Shown in pieces: positions 52,613-60,743 of a stretch of 64,000 nt of DNA. Every line of letters begins with the position of its first letter. The stretch's first letter is position 1. The stretch spans positions 8,326,501 through 8,390,500 of the forward strand of contig NZ_CP088285.1 in the NCBI RefSeq assembly GCF_011516645.4. Reading direction: 5' to 3'. Made by a program: the position numbers and the translations under genes. The DNA comes from Bradyrhizobium septentrionale (GTDB lineage: Bacteria; Pseudomonadota; Alphaproteobacteria; Rhizobiales; Xanthobacteraceae). The notes under the pieces were generated by a model that was not told the origin of the DNA, did not search any database, and saw only the letters and a program-made list of their open reading frames with translations.

Positions 52613-53728
52613 ATGCATGACCGGACGCCCAGCGCTGTAAAACTCACCGACACCGAGCGGCTCAACCGCCTGCGGCTGATCCGGTCCGACAATGTCGGCC
52701 CGCGCACCTTTGCATCGCTGCTCCGCCATTTTGGCGATGCGGCGCATGCGCTGGAGCGTCTGCCCGATCTCGCGCGCCGCGGCGGCGCGTCGGGGCCCGG
52801 GCGCATCACGAGCGAGGCCGACGCGGCTGCGGAGCTCGCGGCCTGTGCGAGGCACGGCATCGATCTCGTCGCGCCGGAGGAAGCGCATTATCCGGCGCGG
52901 CTTGCCACCATCGACGACGCGCCACCGCTGCTTGCCGTGCGCGGCGCGCGCGACGCCCTGACGCGCCCGATGATCGCGATCGTCGGCTCCCGCAATGCCT
53001 CCGGCGCCGGGCTGAAATTTGCAGGCACGCTGGCGCGTGATCTCGGCGACGCCGGCTTTGTCGTGATCTCCGGCCTCGCCCGCGGCATCGATCAGGCGGC
53101 GCATCGCGCCAGCGTTGCAAGCGGCACGGTCGCGGTGCTCGCCGGCGGCCACGACAGGATCTATCCGCCGGAGCATGAGGACCTGCTGGCCGCCCTGCTC
53201 GAGCGCGGCGCGGCGATCTCGGAGATGCCGCTCGGCAACGTGCCGCGGGCGCGCGACTTCCCCCGCCGCAACCGGCTGATCTCGGGCGCCTCGCTCGGCG
53301 TCGTGGTGGTGGAGGCCGCGCATCGCTCGGGCTCGCTGATCACGGCGCGGATGGCCGCCGAACAGGGCCGCGAGGTGTTCGCAGTGCCGGGCTCACCGAT
53401 TGATCCGCGCGCCGCCGGCGCCAACGATCTGATCAAGCAGGGCGCCACGCTGGTCACCGAAGCGGCCGACGTCATCAGCGCGGTGACGCCGATCATGGAG
53501 CGCCCCGTGATGCTCGGCGCGCGCGAGGAGGACGAGCCGCTGGACTTTGCCACCGATGCGCCCGATCGCGCCCGCATCATCAATCTGCTGGGACCGAGCC
53601 CGATCAGCCTCGATGATCTGATCCGGATGGCCGATGTCTCGCCCGCCGTCGTCCGCGCGGTGCTGCTGGAGCTGGAGCTTGCCGGCCGGCTCGAGCGTCA
53701 CGGCGGCGGGCTGGTGTCGATGATTTAG
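52613..53728 (+). CDS. dprA: DNA-processing protein DprA
   Basis: Loads RecA on incoming single-stranded DNA in transformation. 371 aa from ATG 52613. Rossmann-like core [99 protein letters not shown], plus an N-terminal SAM-like domain and C-terminal winged helix ([18 protein letters not shown]). Full length. Precedes a repeat and the HxlR gene. Confidence 0.95.
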   Translation: MHDRTPSAVKLTDTERLNRLRLIRSDNVGPRTFASLLRHFGDAAHALERLPDLARRGGASGPGRITSEADAAAELAACARHGIDLVAPEEAHYPARLATIDDAPPLLAVRGARDALTRPMIAIVGSRNASGAGLKFAGTLARDLGDAGFVVISGLARGIDQAAHRASVASGTVAVLAGGHDRIYPPEHEDLLAALLERGAAISEMPLGNVPRARDFPRRNRLISGASLGVVVVEAAHRSGSLITARMAAEQGREVFAVPGSPIDPRAAGANDLIKQGATLVTEAADVISAVTPIMERPVMLGAREEDEPLDFATDAPDRARIINLLGPSPISLDDLIRMADVSPAVVRAVLLELELAGRLERHGGGLVSMI

Positions 53729-53766
53729 ACTAGCACTGCGAACAGGCGGCTTTCGCCAATCTGTCA

Positions 53767-53870
53767 CCGTCATCCTGAGGAGCGCGTAGCGCGTCTCGAA
53801 GGATCGACGGCCACCAGCCGGGCCGTGCATCCTTCGAGACGCCTGCTGCGCAGGCTCCTCAGGATGACGG
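53767..53870. repeat. Extragenic palindromic repeat, family E
   Basis: Arms CGTCATCCTGAGGAGCGCG and GCAGGCTCCTCAGGATGACGG enclose TCTCGAAGGATCGACGGCC and GGCCGTGCATCCTTCGAGA. One long stem-loop between dprA and the HxlR stop. Confidence 0.78.
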
Positions 53871-53895
53871 ATCACGGTATGGCCGACAACGGGCT

Positions 53896-54294
53896 CTACT
53901 CGTTCCGTGCATCAAAACTGCTGCGCGCGCCTTCGATCTCCGGCAGATGCGCGAACGCCCATTCGCCGAGCGCCTTCACAGGCGCCGCCAGCCCGCGGCC
54001 GAGATCCGTCAGCTCATAGTCGACCCGCGGCGGGATGGTCGGAAACACCGTGCGGGTCACCAGGCCGTCGCGCTCCAGGCCGCGCAGCGTGAGCGTCAGC
54101 ATCCGCTGCGAGATGCCGCTGATCATGCGCTTCAATTCGTTGAAGCGCTTCGGCCCGTCGATCAGCATCATGATCACGAACACGCTCCACTTGTCGCCGA
54201 CCCGCGCCAGCACGGAGGCGACCGCGCGGCAATCGCTGTGATCGGGACTCGGCCGCCGCGGCGGGGCAGTCACATGGATGTTCTCAGGTCTCAT
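53896..54294 (-). CDS. HxlR-family regulator 1
   Basis: 132 aa winged-helix regulator. CRAVASVLARVGDKWSVFVI starts the family core with a Cys near the N-terminus that may sense oxidants or aldehydes; RFNELKRMISGISQRMLTLT is the recognition helix. Divergent from the azoreductase gene with 99 bases between starts, a standard HxlR-reductase arrangement. Probably represses azoR and itself. Confidence 0.88.
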   Translation of the reverse strand: MRPENIHVTAPPRRPSPDHSDCRAVASVLARVGDKWSVFVIMMLIDGPKRFNELKRMISGISQRMLTLTLRGLERDGLVTRTVFPTIPPRVDYELTDLGRGLAAPVKALGEWAFAHLPEIEGARSSFDARNE

Positions 54295-54314
54295 CGCTGT
54301 GCTCGGGTTTCAAA

Positions 54315-54336
54315 AATGTGCGTTCTTGCGCATATT
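54315..54336. promoter_or_regulatory. Palindrome in HxlR1-azoR intergenic region
   Basis: AATGTGCG and CGCATATT form an 8-bp imperfect inverted repeat (7 of 8). About 20 bases before the HxlR start. Possible operator; also may be part of a promoter. Confidence 0.4.
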
Positions 54337-54393
54337 TAGGGCGGTCACTCATATAGCGCCAGTTACAAACCTATACCAAAGGTGACCCCAGCC

Positions 54394-55002
54394 ATGAAAC
54401 TTCTGCACATCGACTCCTCGGTCCTCGGCCCCCACTCCGTCAGCCGCAAGGTCTCCGCTGCCGCCGTCGAGCGGCTGCGCCAGGCCAATCCCGGCCTCGT
54501 CGTGAGCTACCGCGATCTTACCAAAACCCCGCTCGCCCACCTCTCCGGCCTGCATTTGGCCGCGAGCCAGGGCGCCACTCCGGACCCGTCGGTGCGCGAC
54601 GATGTCGCGACCGGCCAGGCGGTACTGGATGAGTTCCTCGCCGCCGACATCGTGGTGATCGGCGCGCCGATGTACAATTTCACCATTCCCTCCCAGCTCA
54701 AGGCCTGGATCGACCGCGTCGTGGTGGCGGGCAAGACCTTCAAATACGACGCCACCGGCGTTCAGGGACTGGCCGGCAACAAGCGGGTCATCATCGCGAT
54801 CTCGCGCGGCGGCTATTACGGCGCCGACACGCCGATGGCCGCCCTCGAGCATCTCGAGACCTATCTGCGCGGGGTGTTCGGCTTCATCGGCGTCAGGAAT
54901 CTTGAATTCATCCCGGCCGACGGCATCCAGGTCGGTCCCGAGCATCGCGAGAAGGCGGTCGCAGGCGCACTGCAGGCCGCCGGCAGCCTGAACGCTGCCT
55001 AG
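54394..55002 (+). CDS. azoR: FMN-dependent NADH-azoreductase
   Basis: 202-aa flavodoxin-like reductase acting on quinones and azo bonds. [40 protein letters not shown] and [34 protein letters not shown] 54394 begins the family start. Divergent from HxlR1, which likely controls it in response to electrophiles. Confidence 0.92.
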   Translation: MKLLHIDSSVLGPHSVSRKVSAAAVERLRQANPGLVVSYRDLTKTPLAHLSGLHLAASQGATPDPSVRDDVATGQAVLDEFLAADIVVIGAPMYNFTIPSQLKAWIDRVVVAGKTFKYDATGVQGLAGNKRVIIAISRGGYYGADTPMAALEHLETYLRGVFGFIGVRNLEFIPADGIQVGPEHREKAVAGALQAAGSLNAA

Positions 55003-55017
55003 CCCCAGAACCGCTGT

Positions 55018-55110
55018 CGTCACCCGCGAAAGCGGGTGACCCAGTATCCCAGAGACAGCCGTTATTGAATCGAGAGGCCGCGGCGTATGGATACCCCGCA
55101 TGCGCGGGGT
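55018..55110. repeat. Extragenic palindromic repeat, family F
   Basis: CACCCGCGAAAGCGGGTG hairpin followed by ACCCAGTATCCCAGAGACAG, an AATCGAGAGGCCGCGGCGTA segment, and CCCCGCATGCGCGGGG hairpin. A related chain appears in the dispersed repeat near 57400-57500. Between azoR and the small membrane protein. Confidence 0.65.
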
Positions 55111-55185
55111 ATAACAGTTGTGCGCGGGGCAAGGTCTTGGCCAAGCGGCTATCGTCATGCACGGGCGGGCGACCCGCCGGGTGCC

Positions 55186-55344
55186 TCAGAACCAGACGCC
55201 CTGAATGCCAGCGATGACGGCGACGAGAGAGATCAACAAGCCGATGCCGGAAAACAGCGCGACCGTCACGAACTGTGCCGTGTCTGAATTCTCGGACGCG
55301 GACGACACTCTGATCGGAGTAGCAATACGAGCTGCTTTGGGCAT
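55186..55344 (-). CDS. Small single-pass membrane protein
   Basis: 52 aa: MPKAARIATPIRVSSASENS, then a hydrophobic helix VTVALFSGIGLLISLVAVIA and GIQGVWF. ATG 55344 has GGAGTG upstream. Unknown function. From recall, similar short proteins with the SENSDTAQFVTVALFS pattern are common in Bradyrhizobium. Confidence 0.7.
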   Translation of the reverse strand: MPKAARIATPIRVSSASENSDTAQFVTVALFSGIGLLISLVAVIAGIQGVWF

Positions 55345-55449
55345 GACGGCACTCCAAATGATTCCGTGGTGAAAAAATTCCCCGCCCATTCAGGAGTCCG
55401 GCGAGTACGTCAAAGGTTCAATTCATGCAATGATAGTCGCGCACGAAAC

Positions 55450-55479
55450 CGGCCGGTGTGAACCGTTTCACACCGGCCG
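55450..55479. terminator. Perfect 13-bp hairpin after the SDR gene
   Basis: CGGCCGGTGTGAA pairs with TTCACACCGGCCG over a CCGT loop, 21 bases past the SDR stop on the - strand. No long U tract, so terminator or mRNA stabiliser. Confidence 0.65.
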
Positions 55480-55500
55480 TTCGTTACAATGAGAAACAAT

Positions 55501-56274
55501 TTAGCCGCGATAGATCGGCGCGCCGGCGGGCGAAGCCGTTGCGCCGCCATCGACGAACAGCTCCTGCCCCTGCACATGCGCCGCGTCGTCGGACGCCAGG
55601 AACAGCACCGTCTTCGAGATGTGATCGGGCTCGCCGATGCGTCCGAGTGGCGTGGTCTTGCCGATCCGCGCCTCGAACACCTTCTCGGCCTCGGGCGTTG
55701 CGATCGCCGCGCCCCAGATCGGTGTACGCACCGCGCCCGGCGCCACCACATTGACGCGGATGTTGCGCGGCGACAGCTCTGACGCCATCACCCGCGCCAT
55801 CGCGCGCACGCCGGCCTTGCTCGCGGCATAGGCCGAGTAGCCCGGATTGCCGAGCACCGAAATCACCGAGCCGTTGAGGATGATCGACGCGCCGTCGTTG
55901 AGATAGGGCGCGACCGCCTGCACGGTGAAGAACACACCGGTGAGATTGGTGCGGATCACATTTTCGAAAGTAGCCAGCGTGGTGCCGCCGACCGGCGTCT
56001 GGCCGGGAATGCCGGCATTGGCAAACAGCACGTCGTATTTGCCGAACTTCTCGGCGCCCTGCTTCACCGCGGCCTCCAGCGCCGCGACATCGGTGGCGTC
56101 GGCCGCCACCGCCAACGCGTTCGGCCCGAGTTCCTTGGCCGCCGCCGCAAGCGTCTCCTTGTTGCGCCCGGTGATGACGACCTTGGCGCCCTCGGCCACG
56201 AACAGCTTTGCCGTCGCGAGCCCGATGCCGCTGTTGCCGCCGGTGATCAACGCCGTCTTGTTTGCCAATCTCAT
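55501..56274 (-). CDS. Short-chain dehydrogenase/reductase
   Basis: 257 aa classical SDR: cofactor motif TGGNSGIGLATA near residue 11, LFANAGIPG, catalytic Ser in LNGSVISVLG, YSAYAASK with Tyr/Lys, and the C-terminus VDGGATASPAG. NAD(P)H-dependent oxidoreductase of unknown substrate. Divergent from HxlR2 with a shared operator. Confidence 0.9.
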   Translation of the reverse strand: MRLANKTALITGGNSGIGLATAKLFVAEGAKVVITGRNKETLAAAAKELGPNALAVAADATDVAALEAAVKQGAEKFGKYDVLFANAGIPGQTPVGGTTLATFENVIRTNLTGVFFTVQAVAPYLNDGASIILNGSVISVLGNPGYSAYAASKAGVRAMARVMASELSPRNIRVNVVAPGAVRTPIWGAAIATPEAEKVFEARIGKTTPLGRIGEPDHISKTVLFLASDDAAHVQGQELFVDGGATASPAGAPIYRG

Positions 56275-56288
56275 GTCCGCCTCCAGTT

Positions 56289-56344
56289 GGTTGCATTATT
56301 AAACTTCATTGCCTACCTAGGGCATCAGGTTTAATATTGCAACC
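56289..56344. promoter_or_regulatory. 16-bp inverted repeat operator between SDR and HxlR2
   Basis: GGTTGCATTATTAAAC (56289-56304) and GTTTAATATTGCAACC (56329-56344) are reverse complements at 15 of 16 positions, 24 bases apart, in the 109-base gap between divergent starts. Very likely the HxlR2 binding site controlling both genes. Confidence 0.75.
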
Positions 56345-56383
56345 ACACAAGACCGTGATGGCCCAACTTCTGGAGACCGCGCC

Positions 56384-56857
56384 GTGAAACGAACCAGCCT
56401 CGCAGGCGATTCTTGCCCGGTGGCCCGCGCGCTCGACGTGTTCGGCGACTGGTGGTCGTTGCTGATCATCCGCGACGCCAGCCTCGGCCGGCGCCGCTTC
56501 GGGGAATTCCAGGCGAGCCTCGGCCTCGCCAAGAACATCCTCACCACGCGGCTGCGCACGCTGGTCGAGCGCGGCATATTGAGGATGGTCCCCGCCTCCG
56601 ACGGCAGCGCCTATCAGGAATATCTGCTGACGCCGAAGGGCCACGGCATCTTTCCGATCCTGGTCGCGCTCCGGCAATGGACCGAGGAGTTCGACGAGCA
56701 CCCGGACGAGATCGCGACCATCCTGGTCGACCGCGACAACGGCAAGCCGGTGAAGAAACTCGCGCTGTTCTCGCAGGACGGACGCGTGCTTGATGCCGCC
56801 GACACGGCGCTGAAGCCGCGGCCTGCCGCGAAGCGCGCGCGGCGTGTATCGGCCTAA
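56384..56857 (+). CDS. HxlR-family regulator 2
   Basis: 157 aa with a GTG start. MKRTSLAGDSCPVARALDVF has the conserved N-terminal Cys11, then GDWWSLLIIRDASLGRRRF, FGEFQASLGLAKNILTTRL is the recognition helix. C-terminal extension of about 50 aa beyond the minimal domain. Divergent from the SDR gene. Confidence 0.9.
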   Translation: MKRTSLAGDSCPVARALDVFGDWWSLLIIRDASLGRRRFGEFQASLGLAKNILTTRLRTLVERGILRMVPASDGSAYQEYLLTPKGHGIFPILVALRQWTEEFDEHPDEIATILVDRDNGKPVKKLALFSQDGRVLDAADTALKPRPAAKRARRVSA

Positions 56858-57514
56858 CTCTATCCATCAGGATGGCGACCGGTGTTGCCCATTCGACACG
56901 ACGGGCAACTCAGCAAAACCTGTCAATCCTAGCGCGCGAAATATTTCGCTTTATCAGAAATACAACTCAGTGCTATAGATTGTCCGTCTCACCCGATCGA
57001 GGGGCGCTTCGCGATCGTCACGAACGCGGTGTGGGATGCGGTGGACGCTGAGCGTATGACTGACGAGCATGCGCAACGCGGACGGTGAAGTCGTGTGGTC
57101 CTGACGCCCTAGCGGCCGGTGTCCCCTCGCAATAGCACGCAGCGCTTTGCGAAGGCGGCGACAAGCAAGCCCAGTCTCGCCGGGGAGAGCACGAAATAAG
57201 CCGTAACCCATCGCGCAGGGAAAGCCGGAGTGTTTCCGGTTACACCTGTGGTCCTACCCCCGAGCTTTCTACCTTTTGCTCGGGGCCCATGGGTGCGATC
57301 GGCACCCGGCTTTCCCTGCGCCCTCTGCGAGAGGAGGGCGAAACGAAATGCAAAGCTCGGACGATTCATGTCGCGAGAACGCGAAGCTACGTCCCCACCC
57401 ACACTGTCATCGCCCGGCTCGACCGGGCGATCCAGTACGCCGCGGCCTCTCGGCTCAAGCACCGGCGTCTCTGAATACTGGATCACCCGCATGCGCAGGT
57501 GATGGCACCGGTTG
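56858..57514. repeat. Long dispersed repeat region
   Basis: No gene here. Between about 57190 and 57510 lies a unit recalled from Bradyrhizobium-like genomes: AAGCCGTAACCCATCGCGCA, TGTTTCCGGTTACACCTGTG, CACCCGGCTTTCCCTGCGCC, GAGGGCGAAACGAAATGCAA and a family F-like tail (GGCTCGACCGGGCGATCCAG). Several complementary arms. Upstream of 57190 nothing is recognised. Confidence 0.6.
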
Positions 57515-57730
57515 TCACGACAACCTCCTTCGACTGCGCGCACGCAACTGCTCGTCGGCTTCCAGCCGGGCCATCGCGAACAGCCGGTCGAGGACCTCGA
57601 ATTTGTGGCGCTGGGCGAGTTTGGCGAGTTCGGTCGCGGCGGCTGCGATCAGGACCAGGGCGTCATCCGGACCGCCCTCCCCACCGGTCTCGTCGCCCGC
57701 CGGTCGTCGCCGGCCGGATGCCTTGCGCAT
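57515..57730 (-). CDS. Small conserved hypothetical
   Basis: 71 aa from ATG 57730: MRKASGRRRPAGDETGGEGG then DALVLIAAAATELAKLAQRH and KFEVLDRLFAMARLEADEQL. From recall, the helical second half with LIAAA..EL..LA...E.L...L.M...EADEQ matches a short Bradyrhizobium protein family of unknown function. An earlier ATG at 57811 is less favoured. Confidence 0.65.
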   Translation of the reverse strand: MRKASGRRRPAGDETGGEGGPDDALVLIAAAATELAKLAQRHKFEVLDRLFAMARLEADEQLRARSRRRLS

Positions 57731-57983
57731 CCGGCCGCCCCCTGTGCTGCTCAAAAGGCCTAGTCCGATTCCCACCTTATATATAAAGAGATACGCCCTT
57801 TCCGGCCGCAACTCTAGGACGTATTTTTCAACCCTTGGGATAGAAACTCCACAGCCTGGACCCTCCCTTCAATATCTGGCGATTTGACAGGGACCGCCTC
57901 AGCACCCATGTTCGCCCCGACACGGCGGGCCGCGAGTCTAGCGGGACCCACCTTCAAGTTTTCCCGTAAGCTATTGGAATGAC

Positions 57984-60743
57984 ATGAATATCGTCATTGT
58001 GGAGTCGCCTGCCAAGGCCAAGACGATCAACAAATATCTGGGATCCTCCTACGAGGTCCTGGCGTCGTTTGGCCATGTCCGCGACCTCCCGGCCAAGAAC
58101 GGTTCGGTCGATCCGGACGCCAATTTCCAGATGATCTGGGAGGTCGATGCCAAGGCCGCCGGCCGTCTGAACGACATCGCCAAGGCGCTCAAGGGTGCCG
58201 ACCGCCTGATTCTCGCAACCGACCCTGATCGCGAGGGCGAGGCGATTTCCTGGCACGTGCTGGAGGTGATGAAGGAGAAGCGCGCGCTGAAGGACCAGAA
58301 GGTCGAGCGCGTGGTGTTCAACGCCATCACGAAGCAGGCCGTCACCGACGCCATGAGGGCGCCGCGCCAGATCGACGGCGCGCTGGTCGACGCCTATATG
58401 GCGCGCCGTGCGCTGGACTATCTGGTCGGCTTCACCCTCTCCCCCGTGCTGTGGCGCAAGTTGCCCGGCGCCCGCTCCGCCGGCCGCGTGCAGTCGGTCG
58501 CGCTGCGGCTGGTCTGCGACCGCGAGCTCGAGATCGAGAAGTTCGTGCCGAGGGAGTACTGGTCGCTGGTCGCGACGCTGCTGACGCCGCGCGGCGACGC
58601 CTTCGAGGCGCGGCTGGTCGGCGCCGACGGCAAGAAGATCGCGCGGCTCGACATCGGCTCCGGCGCCGAAGCCGAGGACCTCAAGAAGGCGATCGAGGCC
58701 GCGCTGTTCAAGGTTGCGACCGTCGAGGCCAAACCGGCCCGGCGCAATCCGCAGGCCCCCTTCACCACCTCGACCCTGCAGCAGGAAGCGAGCCGCAAGC
58801 TCGGCTTCGCGCCGGCGCACACCATGCGCATCGCGCAGCGGCTGTATGAAGGCATCGACATCGGCGGCGAGACCACTGGTCTAATCACCTATATGCGAAC
58901 CGACGGCGTCCAGATCGATCCGTCCGCGATCACCCAGGCCCGCAAGGTGATCGGCGAGGACTATGGCAACGCCTACGTGCCGGACGCGCCGCGCCAGTAC
59001 CAGGCCAAGGCCAAGAACGCGCAGGAAGCGCACGAAGCGATCCGCCCGACCGATCTTTCGCGTCGCCCGGCCACCATCGGCCGCCGCCTCGATACCGACC
59101 AGGCCAAGCTCTATGAGCTGATCTGGAAGCGCACCATTGCGAGCCAGATGGAGTCGGCCGAACTCGAGCGCACCACCGTCGACATCGAAGCCAAGGCCGG
59201 TGCCCGCACACTCGAGCTGCGCGCCTCCGGCCAGGTCATCAAGTTCGACGGCTTCCTCGCGCTCTATCAGGAAAGCCGTGACGACGAGGAAGACGAGGAT
59301 TCGCGTCGCCTGCCCGCGATGAGCGCGGGCGAAGCGGTGAAGCGCCAGAGCCTCGCGGTCACCCAGCATTTCACTGAGCCGCCGCCGCGCTTCTCGGAAG
59401 CCTCGCTGGTGAAGCGGATGGAAGAGCTCGGCATCGGCCGGCCCTCGACCTACGCCTCGATCCTGCAGGTCCTGAAGGACCGCGGCTACGTCAAGCTGGA
59501 GAAGAAGCGGCTACACGGCGAGGACAAGGGCCGCGTCGTGGTCGCGTTCCTGGAAAACTTCTTCTCGCGATACGTCGAATACGACTTCACGGCCGATCTC
59601 GAGGAACAGCTCGATCGCGTCTCCAACAACGAGATTTCCTGGCAGCAGGTGCTGAAGGATTTCTGGAGCGGCTTCATCGGCGCGGTGAACGACATCAAGG
59701 ATCTGCGCGTCGCCGAGGTGCTCGATGCGCTCGACGAGATGCTGGGCCCGCATATCTATCCGCCGCGCGCGGATGGCGGCGACGTCAGGCAGTGTCCGAC
59801 CTGCGGCACCGGGCGGCTCAATCTGAAGGCCGGCAAGTTCGGCGCCTTCGTCGGCTGCTCGAACTATCCGGAATGCCGCTACACAAGGCCGCTGGCGGCC
59901 GACAGCGCCGAGAGCGCCGACCGCGTGCTCGGCACCGATCCCGACACCGGGTTCGATGTCACGGTGAAGGCCGGCCGTTTCGGCCCCTACATCCAGCTTG
60001 GCGAGCAGAAGGATTACGCCGAAGGCGAGAAGCCGAAGCGCGCGGGGATTCCGAAGGGCACCTCGCCTGCCGATGTCGACCTCGAACTGGCGCTCAAGCT
60101 TCTGTCGCTGCCGCGCGAGATCGGCAAACATCCGGAGACCGGCGAGCCGATCACCGCCGGCCTCGGCCGGTTCGGGCCGTTCGTCAAGCACGAGAAGACC
60201 TATGCCAGCCTCGAAGCCGGCGACGAGGTGTTCGATATCGGGTTGAACCGCGCCGTCACGCTGATCGCGGAGAAGATTGCCAAGGGTCCGAGCGGCCGCC
60301 GCTTCGGCGCCGACCCGGGCAAGCCGCTCGGCGATCACCCGACGCTGGGCGCGGTCGCGCTCAAGAACGGCCGTTACGGCGCCTATGTCGCGGCCGGCGG
60401 CGTCAACGCGACGATCCCGAGCGACAAGACGCCCGATGAGGTCACGCTTGCGGAAGCGATCGCGCTGATCGACGAGCGCGCGGCCAAGGGCGGCGGCAAG
60501 GCAAAGGGCAAGAAGGCGAAGGCGGCAAAGCCCGCAAAAGCCAAGGCCGAAACGGCCGACGGCGATGCCGAGGCGAAGCCCGCCAAGAAGGCGGCGTCCA
60601 AGAAGGCCGCGGCGAAACCGAAAACGGATGCAACCAGCAAGGCGCGCGCGCCGGTCGCCTCGGGTGCCAAGACGTCGCCTGCAAAGTCATCGGCACCAGC
60701 GAAAGCGCCCGCGAAGAAGAGCGCCGGCAAGGCACGAGGATAA
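57984..60743 (+). CDS. topA: DNA topoisomerase I
   Basis: Relaxes negatively supercoiled DNA. 919 aa: Toprim domain IVIVESPAKAKTINKYLG and DPDREGEAISWH at the N-terminus; active-site Tyr in TGLITYMRTDG; C-terminal zinc-ribbon CPTCGTGRLNLKAGKFGAFV; then repeated topo C-terminal modules (GRFGPYIQLGEQKDYAEGEK). The last 100 residues are a Lys/Ala-rich tail like histone H1. rnr begins immediately after its stop (TAAGTG). Confidence 0.97.
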   Translation: MNIVIVESPAKAKTINKYLGSSYEVLASFGHVRDLPAKNGSVDPDANFQMIWEVDAKAAGRLNDIAKALKGADRLILATDPDREGEAISWHVLEVMKEKRALKDQKVERVVFNAITKQAVTDAMRAPRQIDGALVDAYMARRALDYLVGFTLSPVLWRKLPGARSAGRVQSVALRLVCDRELEIEKFVPREYWSLVATLLTPRGDAFEARLVGADGKKIARLDIGSGAEAEDLKKAIEAALFKVATVEAKPARRNPQAPFTTSTLQQEASRKLGFAPAHTMRIAQRLYEGIDIGGETTGLITYMRTDGVQIDPSAITQARKVIGEDYGNAYVPDAPRQYQAKAKNAQEAHEAIRPTDLSRRPATIGRRLDTDQAKLYELIWKRTIASQMESAELERTTVDIEAKAGARTLELRASGQVIKFDGFLALYQESRDDEEDEDSRRLPAMSAGEAVKRQSLAVTQHFTEPPPRFSEASLVKRMEELGIGRPSTYASILQVLKDRGYVKLEKKRLHGEDKGRVVVAFLENFFSRYVEYDFTADLEEQLDRVSNNEISWQQVLKDFWSGFIGAVNDIKDLRVAEVLDALDEMLGPHIYPPRADGGDVRQCPTCGTGRLNLKAGKFGAFVGCSNYPECRYTRPLAADSAESADRVLGTDPDTGFDVTVKAGRFGPYIQLGEQKDYAEGEKPKRAGIPKGTSPADVDLELALKLLSLPREIGKHPETGEPITAGLGRFGPFVKHEKTYASLEAGDEVFDIGLNRAVTLIAEKIAKGPSGRRFGADPGKPLGDHPTLGAVALKNGRYGAYVAAGGVNATIPSDKTPDEVTLAEAIALIDERAAKGGGKAKGKKAKAAKPAKAKAETADGDAEAKPAKKAASKKAAAKPKTDATSKARAPVASGAKTSPAKSSAPAKAPAKKSAGKARG

